Positions 25,607-31,553 of a stretch of DNA of 56,944 bases are shown in pieces. Each line of letters starts with the position of its first letter. Positions within the stretch are counted from its first letter, which is position 1. Source of the DNA: an uncultured Campylobacter sp. (GTDB taxonomy: Bacteria; Campylobacterota; Campylobacteria; Campylobacterales; Campylobacteraceae); NCBI RefSeq assembly GCF_937980635.1, contig NZ_CALJPG010000002.1, positions 1 through 56,944 on the forward strand. The letters are read 5' to 3'. A program made the translations under genes and the position numbers. Under the pieces are notes generated by a model that had not been told where the DNA came from, did no database searches, and worked only from the letters and a program-made list of their open reading frames with translations.

Positions 25607-25931
25607 TTCCTACTCCTTAAAATTTAATTCTCGGACTATACCGCGATATGTTTATATTCGCCTATGCGCTCATAAATAGCGCAGGAGTTAAATTTATAAT
25701 TGATTTTTGCTTTGAACCCCACTCAATACTCTCGTTAAAATTTTTAAAATTTCAAAGTGCGGTTTAAATTTACAGCCGCGGCTCGGCGCGCGCTAAAGCG
25801 CAAACCGCCGCCGTATGTTTTGAAATCCCGCTGCAAATCATGCGGCGCTACGTATTCAAAAACCCGCGCATATCAGGCGCTGCAATGACGCGCCGAGCCG
25901 CGCGGGCTCCGTAAATTTCGCCGCGGCACGC
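25607..25931. other. Intergenic region without a gene
   Basis: About 325 nt between the paralogue pair and the end of queC. Left half AT-rich and probably promoter-bearing for the pair; right half GC-rich with GCCGCGGCTCGGCGCG-type sequence and one AAATTTTTAAAATTT palindrome near 25737. No coding potential seen. Confidence 0.5.
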
Positions 25932-27002
25932 CTAAGCTTTTATCGCGTAGGGGATTTTATCTTTCGCACCGGCGCCCGCAAAGCCTTTAAGCCGCAGCAG
26001 GCAGCTGTCGCAAAGCCCGCACGCAGCGTCCTCGCGGTCGTAGCAGCTCCACGTAAGCTCTAGCGGCACGCCGATTCTAAGCGCTAGCGAGACGATCTGC
26101 GCCTTGCTGAGGTGCACGAGCGGGGTTTTGATGCGCGGATGAAAGCCGCGGCTCGTGCCCAGATCGAGCGCTCGCTCAAACGCGCCGATGAAGCTCGCGC
26201 TACAGTCGGGGTAGCCGCTGCTGTCCTCCTGCACCACGCCGATGAAGATCGCGTCGCAGCGCTCCTTCTCGGCGAGCGCGGCGGCGATGCTCAAAAACAC
26301 GCCGTTGCGAAACGGCACGTAGGTGCTCGGCAGATCCGAAAACGCGTTCTCGCCGCTTGGCGGTGAAATTTTATCGCTTTGGCTTTGCGATGAAATTTTA
26401 TCCTCTGCACGCTTTGATGAAATTTTATCGCCCTGCTGCGGCTCGGCTCCGCTTTGAAGTGAAATTTCACCTTCTTGAACCGGAATTTTGCTACCCTGCG
26501 GTGAAATTTTGTCGTCGCGAGCTAAAATTTTGCCGCTCTGCACGCAGCTACTCCGCGCCGAATCTACGCCGAGCAGAACGTCCGCGGAGCTCGTCATGAA
26601 ATTTGACGCAGTAAAATTTTGCCCGCCAGTCTCGGCATTAGTAGAATTTGCTGCGATAGAATTTTGCCCGTCTAGGCGAGCATTCTTGGAATTTGCCGCG
26701 CTGTCAATCTCGGCGCTAGCGGACTTTGCGGCGCCGCGAAGCTCCGCAGCACCTTTTCTGATCGACAAAGTGCCGTCCGTAAGGGCGCTGCCGCCAATTT
26801 GCGCGATGAAGCGAGCGTCCAAAATAAACCTCTTTGCAACCCCCAAATCGTCGCAAATTTTACCGAAGCACTCGCGCTCCTTGTCCATCGTGCGCTGATT
26901 ATAATCGAAATGCAGCGCCACGATCTCGTAACCTTCGTGCCTCGCGATATAGGCGCAGGTCGCGCTGTCCATGCCGCCGCTGATCACGCATAAAGCTCTC
27001 AT
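25932..27002 (-). CDS. queC: 7-cyano-7-deazaguanine synthase QueC with a long internal insertion
   Basis: Converts carboxy-deazaguanine to preQ0 with ATP and ammonia in queuosine synthesis. The PP-loop SGGMDS (8-13) and the C-terminal zinc ligands C320, C328, C331, C334 are intact, as is STYVPFRNGVFLS (226-238). Residues about 82-224 are a low-complexity insert: the first half carries NS/QN units, the second half repeated KIS units (DKISPQ, DKISSK, DKISSQ, DKISPP). Typical QueC is about 220-235 residues, this one 356. The insert sits at the variable loop before VPxRN, so activity may survive. Divergent from ybeY. Confidence 0.93.
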   Translation of the reverse strand: MRALCVISGGMDSATCAYIARHEGYEIVALHFDYNQRTMDKERECFGKICDDLGVAKRFILDARFIAQIGGSALTDGTLSIRKGAAELRGAAKSASAEIDSAANSKNARLDGQNSIAANSTNAETGGQNFTASNFMTSSADVLLGVDSARSSCVQSGKILARDDKISPQGSKIPVQEGEISLQSGAEPQQGDKISSKRAEDKISSQSQSDKISPPSGENAFSDLPSTYVPFRNGVFLSIAAALAEKERCDAIFIGVVQEDSSGYPDCSASFIGAFERALDLGTSRGFHPRIKTPLVHLSKAQIVSLALRIGVPLELTWSCYDREDAACGLCDSCLLRLKGFAGAGAKDKIPYAIKA

Positions 27003-27023
27003 TTTCGTCCTTTTTTTGCTAAA

Positions 27024-27029
27024 ATTATA
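27024..27029 (-). promoter_or_regulatory. Candidate -10 box for queC
   Basis: TATAAT on the minus strand, 21 nt upstream of the queC start, in the 54-nt region shared with divergent ybeY. The ybeY side has GAGGGGTAAAA before its ATG but no clear separate -10. Confidence 0.45.
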
Positions 27030-27056
27030 CGAAAATTTTATAAAAGAGGGGTAAAA

Positions 27057-27686
27057 ATGATACTTTGCGAGCAGCCCTATCCCGAAATTTTGGACGCTAT
27101 CGCGGCGGAGCTGGGCGGCGGGAGCGTCGAGCTAATTTTCGTGCGCGGCGAGGAGATGCGGCAGCTAAACGCGCAAACGCGCGGCATAGATAAGACGACC
27201 GACGTGCTGAGCTTCCCGCTCGATCCTGCGGCGTTTGCGGGCTTTGGCGAGGATTTGAGCGAAGAGAGCTCCGCGCATGAAAACAGCGGCGGCAAAATTC
27301 TAAACGCTGCAAATTCTGCTAGTGAAAATACAGGCACCGTGAATTCTGCGAGTGAAAATTCCAATACTATAAATTCCGAAAATTCCGAGGGCGAAAGTTT
27401 TAACGATGAAAATTTAAAGAATGAAAATTTTGGCGGCGAGAATTTCGCTCCCGCGTTGCTCGGCTCGGTCGTGATAAATTTAGACCTCGTAGAGCTGAAA
27501 GCCGCGCAGCTAGGGCACGGCACGGATGACGAGACGGCGCTGCTTTTTACGCACGGCTTGCTGCACGTGCTAGGTTACGATCACGAAAGCGACGACGGAC
27601 AGATGCGCGCCAAAGAGTGCGAGATCATCGAAAAATTCCGCCTTCCAAAAAGCCTGATCGTGCGAGCGGAGGAAAACGAGGAATAA
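27057..27686 (+). CDS. ybeY: Endoribonuclease YbeY with an internal insertion
   Basis: Zinc-dependent RNase for 16S rRNA 3' maturation and ribosome quality control. Catalytic HGLLHVLGYDH (166-176) and the N-terminal DKTTDVLSFP are intact. Residues about 63-132 are a low-complexity insert between that strand and LLGSVVINLD, built of ENS, NSASEN and ENF units. The usual length is about 135-155 residues; this is 209. The insert falls in a surface loop. GAGGGG precedes the ATG. The neighbouring divergent queC has an insert of the same kind. Confidence 0.93.
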   Translation: MILCEQPYPEILDAIAAELGGGSVELIFVRGEEMRQLNAQTRGIDKTTDVLSFPLDPAAFAGFGEDLSEESSAHENSGGKILNAANSASENTGTVNSASENSNTINSENSEGESFNDENLKNENFGGENFAPALLGSVVINLDLVELKAAQLGHGTDDETALLFTHGLLHVLGYDHESDDGQMRAKECEIIEKFRLPKSLIVRAEENEE

Positions 27687-27808
27687 GCGCCGTATATCGA
27701 AAAGGGGCGAGCAAGGTATGTGCGGTGGCGAAAACTCTAATCAAATTTTAAAAACGCAGATTGGGAAGCAAAAACTGCAAGCCCAAAACCGCAGCGATAA
27801 AAGGATTT

Positions 27809-27871
27809 TTAGGATAAATCGCCGTAATTTCCCAACCAAAATTTCGCATGCTCAAAATTATTAATCGCAAC
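27809..27871 (-). pseudogene. Remnant of the 3' end of a paralogue of the interrupted gene at 29.7 kb
   Basis: The minus strand reads AINNFEHAKFWLGNYGDLS then stop. The interrupted gene near 29700 ends AIDNFEYATFWLGDHGEFT plus a further tail. DNA similarity is also visible (CTCCCAACCAAAACGTCGCA there, TTCCCAACCAAAATTTCGCA here). The upstream part of the copy is gone. It lies immediately downstream of the tandem secreted-protein pair, suggesting a duplicated two-gene unit. Confidence 0.7.
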
Positions 27872-27896
27872 TGAATATATTTGTATGATTAAATAC

Positions 27897-28703
27897 TTAA
27901 TGGTAAATTTTTGTATTTAAATACAAATTTCTACAAACGGATGTTTGTGAAACTTTGTCTTTAAATTTACTAATTTTAATAGAAACCGCTTTAAGACCGT
28001 TTATTAAATTTACGGAATCGATAAAAAGCAGATAGTCTTTATCCTTATATTTTATCGGTCCAAAATAAATCAGGGTGTTTCTTTCAATTTTATTTTGATA
28101 ATCCTCAAAATCTGCCCTGCTATAATATGAATCGTATGAGGGGTCTTTTATAATTTTACTGCACTCTTGCGGATCTAGAATATACATAAAATTTGCAAAA
28201 GACATCTCGTATTGCCGAAAATCTCTATACGTCATAATATACAAAAGCTTATTATCAAATTTATATAACGTAAATCCTCTCCCCGTAAAGCCGTCTCTAA
28301 TCGTTTTATTCATATCCATATACCAGCAATCGCCCATATTTTTCTTTAAAACGGGGTTATTGTAATCCGTCGTATCAAAAACCAGAGGCTTGATTACGCT
28401 TATATTTTTCCATTCGAACAGATCATCGTAAAAGTCGTTGCAGAAGTCTCTTTCTTTTGATAAATGCTCTTCATACTCTTTTTTGAGCGTTGCATTTCTA
28501 TCTATTTGCCAAAAGCTAACGGTTTTTCCGTTGAAAGTGGTTTCTCCTTCTACCATACCGGAAGGATTGTTTCTTACTACTTTCCTATCATTAGCTTTCC
28601 ATAAAGCTATTTTTAAATCAAAAGGAATTTCCGTATCGCTTACATCGTTTGCATTCGCAAATAGTGCAAATGCGATCATTAGAATAAGAATATGAATCCA
28701 CAT
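27897..28703 (-). CDS. Secreted protein of unknown function, tandem copy 2
   Basis: 268 residues with signal peptide ILILMIAFALFANAND. The mature part is rich in Asp, Tyr and Lys and has Cys residues in RDFCNDFYDDL, MGDCWYMDM, DPQECSKII and SVCRNLY that could form disulfides. Its central third is identical to the upstream copy at DNA level (265 bp). The family is not recognised. It may be periplasmic. The pair is separated by 8 nt and should be cotranscribed. AT-rich compared with the housekeeping genes. Confidence 0.7.
   Translation of the reverse strand: MWIHILILMIAFALFANANDVSDTEIPFDLKIALWKANDRKVVRNNPSGMVEGETTFNGKTVSFWQIDRNATLKKEYEEHLSKERDFCNDFYDDLFEWKNISVIKPLVFDTTDYNNPVLKKNMGDCWYMDMNKTIRDGFTGRGFTLYKFDNKLLYIMTYRDFRQYEMSFANFMYILDPQECSKIIKDPSYDSYYSRADFEDYQNKIERNTLIYFGPIKYKDKDYLLFIDSVNLINGLKAVSIKISKFKDKVSQTSVCRNLYLNTKIYH
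28232..28496 (-). repeat. 265-bp identical block, copy within the downstream tandem gene
   Basis: By eye this stretch is base-for-base identical to 29035-29299. Identity ends abruptly at both sides, where the two genes drop to moderate similarity. The separation is 803 nt. The pattern points to gene conversion, recent partial duplication, or an assembly artefact. Confidence 0.85.
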
Positions 28704-28711
28704 AACCGCCC

Positions 28712-29512
28712 CTATCGATAAAGCTTCGTGTTTAAGTATGAATTGCTACAAACAGGCATTTGTAAAATACCGTCTTTAAATTTCCTGATTGCGACGTTGA
28801 ATAGTTGTCCGCTGTGCGTATTGTCAAAATCTATGAAAAGTAGATAGTCTATATCTTTATAACGTATCGGTTCGGCATAAAACAGACGTGGTTTATATAT
28901 AATATTGCCCGGAATTTCTAAATTTACCCTGCTACGAGGATCTTTTATGATTTTACTACATTCTTGCGGATCTAAAATGTAAGCAAGATTTGCGAAATCA
29001 TCCGTCTGATATATATAAGGAGTAGTTTTGTAAATCATAATATACAAAAGCTTATTATCAAATTTATATAACGTAAATCCTCTCCCCGTAAAGCCGTCTC
29101 TAATCGTTTTATTCATATCCATATACCAGCAATCGCCCATATTTTTCTTTAAAACGGGGTTATTGTAATCCGTCGTATCAAAAACCAGAGGCTTGATTAC
29201 GCTTATATTTTTCCATTCGAACAGATCATCGTAAAAGTCGTTGCAGAAGTCTCTTTCTTTTGATAAATGCTCTTCATACTCTTTTTTGAGCGTTGCATTA
29301 TCTTCTATCGTAAAAAAATAAAAACTCTTGCCGTTAAAGGTAGTTGCACCCCGGATCATAGGTTCGTGGAGGGCTTTTCTTACAACTTTTTTATCTTGAA
29401 TTTTCCATAAAATAGGTTCCAGTTGCCATGGCATCGATGGATGCTTTATATCATCCGCTTTTGCGAACGATACAGCAAACAAGATCGCTAAAATAAAAGC
29501 ACGAATTTGCAT
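28712..29512 (-). CDS. Secreted protein of unknown function, tandem copy 1
   Basis: 266 residues with signal peptide FILAILFAVSFAKAD. Domain plan and cysteines match the downstream copy: WKI/WKA followed by DKKVVRK / DRKVVRN, TTFNGK(S/T), the identical block from DNATLKKEYEEHLSKE to DNKLLYIM, then diverged C-termini ending YLNTK(L/I)Y. AAGGAGCAAGG precedes the ATG. Function unknown. Confidence 0.7.
   Translation of the reverse strand: MQIRAFILAILFAVSFAKADDIKHPSMPWQLEPILWKIQDKKVVRKALHEPMIRGATTFNGKSFYFFTIEDNATLKKEYEEHLSKERDFCNDFYDDLFEWKNISVIKPLVFDTTDYNNPVLKKNMGDCWYMDMNKTIRDGFTGRGFTLYKFDNKLLYIMIYKTTPYIYQTDDFANLAYILDPQECSKIIKDPRSRVNLEIPGNIIYKPRLFYAEPIRYKDIDYLLFIDFDNTHSGQLFNVAIRKFKDGILQMPVCSNSYLNTKLYR
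29035..29299 (-). repeat. 265-bp identical block, copy within the upstream tandem gene
   Basis: Partner of 28232-28496. It encodes the segment from DNATLKKEYEEH to KLLYIM. Synonymous sites are unchanged too, so the identity is not explained by protein-level selection alone. Confidence 0.85.
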
Positions 29513-29694
29513 CCCTTGCTCCTTAAATGGGCTTTTGGAATCCTAAAAGCGTTTTTTGTTATCGGTTGTATAAGCTTATACAACATAATTACTTAATAAA
29601 AGTATAAAATACATTTCATATCCGCACAAATATGAATTTATGCATACCGCCGATCTATACGGCAGGCTTTCAGTGTTTAAATTACAGATCAATT

Positions 29695-30276
29695 TTATTC
29701 ACATTCATGAATGTATGGATCTTTTAGGGTAAATTCGCCATGATCTCCCAACCAAAACGTCGCATACTCAAAATTATCAATCGCAAATGTCGCATGGTGC
29801 TCGCTGTACACCATGCGCGACCTGCATTTTTTGCCTTCGTAATCATAATGATATGATAATTTTTTATAAAACTCGATGCTTTTGTTATCAAAGTCGTAGC
29901 CCAGCGCGATATCTTGATTTCGCCCGTCGTAAAAATGGATATAGTCGAAATCGAGGTTATAATAAACCTTGCAATGACCATTTTCGCCGTTTATTATGGC
30001 ATCGCTGCAATATTTTTCTAGTTTTAATTTCTCTTTTTCAAACTCATGCCGTAGCTCGGTCTGCTCAGACCGGTCTAAATTTTATGTTTTCTCAGTAAAA
30101 AATTCCTCTTCATAACGAAGCGCCTTTTGCAATAAAATAGCCGCATATTCGGCCTTTTTGGAATAAAAATATAGGAAATAAGAGGTGTATAACATAAAGA
30201 TAAAACCCGCAAAAATCACAAAATTTCTAAGTAGTTTTTTCAAATCGTCGCCTTTATATGCTCTATATCGGTGCAA
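29695..30276 (-). pseudogene. Membrane-anchored protein gene interrupted by an in-frame TAA
   Basis: From ATG at 30276 the frame gives an N-terminal membrane helix (FVIFAGFIFMLYTSYFLYFY) and 64 residues ending EEEFFTEKT, then TAA at 30082-30084. The same frame then stays open for 128 more codons (LRHEFEKEKLKLEKYCSDAI and on to FWLGDHGEF, DPYIHECE) with no start codon near its beginning. The two parts read as one 193-residue protein. A decayed copy of its end lies at 27809. Either a nonsense mutation, a sequencing error or, less likely, stop readthrough. Function unknown. Confidence 0.7.
30057..30072 (-). other. Stem-loop 9 nt downstream of the in-frame stop
   Basis: CGGTCTG and its exact complement CAGACCG are separated by two nt. 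On the message the stem begins nine nt after the TAA. Its position is that of stop-readthrough stimulators, though the stop context (UAA A) is normally a strong one. It may be coincidence. Confidence 0.4.
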
Positions 30277-30522
30277 ATAGTTTTGCCTCTTTCAAAAATA
30301 GCGATGACTTATTATATCCCGTTAAGATTAAATCGCATTTGCAATTTGATATTATATTTTGATTTTAATCTGATATAAGAATGATGGGGCGTAAAATTTA
30401 TCGTCGTATCATATAAATTCCGCGGGCAAAATTTATATAAACAAAATTCGCTTAACTGCACGCCTAGCCAAACTCACAGAGTATGTATTTATTCCTGCGG
30501 ACAAACCCTCAAGCGCGCCGAT
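30277..30522. other. Short AT-rich intergenic region
   Basis: 246 nt between the interrupted gene and the membrane protein gene. The left part (TGACTTATTATATCCCG and ATTATATTTTGATTTTAATC) probably holds the promoter of the interrupted gene. No other feature. Confidence 0.4.
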
Positions 30523-31434
30523 TTAGAATTTAAATTTCTTAAATTCTATCTTTTCATCGAAAACCGATATCGTGCGCCGTAGCTCGTCTATATCGACATT
30601 TAGCACGGCTAAGAAATACTCTCGTAGCTGCACATATTCATCTTTGTTTGCCATCAAAATATTCATTATATCGACGTTGGCGTTTTCTTTATATAGCACA
30701 AGCTGATCGTGAATGCCGAAAAATCCGAGGCTGCCATTATGTAGATGCATAAATATCTTAGAGCCGTAAAGCAGGGTAAGTACCATAGTAAAAATACAAA
30801 CTATATTTCTAATATTAACACTCACGCTTTCGTCGTCTCCGCCAAACTTAAGCGCGAGTAAAACCCAAACGGCGATAACGATCTTAAGGGCTAACGGCAT
30901 TTGCTGCCTCCAACTCCATCTACAATCGAAGCTAACCGCCATCGCACCGATCTTTTGTAGCTCAAAAAATTTCACAATTTCGCCCTTTTTATAATACTCG
31001 ACGGCGGAGTTCGTCATCACGAAATATGCTTCGCCCTCGCGCCTAGCTGCCTCTATGAGCGGCAAGGGCACTAGGATAAACATTTGCAATACGCCTAGCT
31101 CTGGCGGCCCCACCACGATGACGGCAAAAAACAAAAATATTAAAAATACGCAGCACATCGCAGGGAATTGATATTTAACGTAATCGCGATATAGATGATC
31201 CGTGATGATTAATGGGGCTCTGTCATAATCTATGATTATGGTTTGATCCTCGCTCGAAAGGCTCGCATCCTTGTCGGTATACGTTTCTGCGCTATCATCT
31301 GCAAGCTCCGAGCCATCTAGTTTTAAATTCAGATCGCAAGCATCAGGCTTATCACTATCTGTCTGCGATCTGCGAGGCGCCTTTGCATGACTTCCGCGTA
31401 AGGCTCCTCTTAGCTCATCTAAATTATCGCTCAA
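30523..31434 (-). CDS. Membrane protein of unknown function with a PH-like segment
   Basis: 303 residues. A hydrophilic acidic N-terminus of about 85 residues is followed by two close helices (CCVFLIFLFFAVIVVG, LGVLQMFILVPLPLI), a soluble strand-rich segment (YFVMTNSAVEYYKKGEIVKFF) resembling bacterial PH-domain proteins, and two more helices (LALKIVIAVWVLLAL, IVCIFTMVLTLLYGS). The C-terminus is soluble (VDIDELRRTISVFDEKI). It stands between the accessory cluster and priA with no clear operon partner. Start ATG 31434 with AAGGAG just upstream. Family not recognised. Confidence 0.65.
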   Translation of the reverse strand: MSDNLDELRGALRGSHAKAPRRSQTDSDKPDACDLNLKLDGSELADDSAETYTDKDASLSSEDQTIIIDYDRAPLIITDHLYRDYVKYQFPAMCCVFLIFLFFAVIVVGPPELGVLQMFILVPLPLIEAARREGEAYFVMTNSAVEYYKKGEIVKFFELQKIGAMAVSFDCRWSWRQQMPLALKIVIAVWVLLALKFGGDDESVSVNIRNIVCIFTMVLTLLYGSKIFMHLHNGSLGFFGIHDQLVLYKENANVDIMNILMANKDEYVQLREYFLAVLNVDIDELRRTISVFDEKIEFKKFKF

Positions 31435-31553
31435 ATCGTCTCCTTAAATTTTACCCGAAATTTTGCCACTCTTTTTTAGCCCGTTCTGCAAACGGATGCT
31501 GCAAAAAAGCGTCCGCGACGAATAAAATTTCGCTCGAATTTTAAAAGCTCCGT

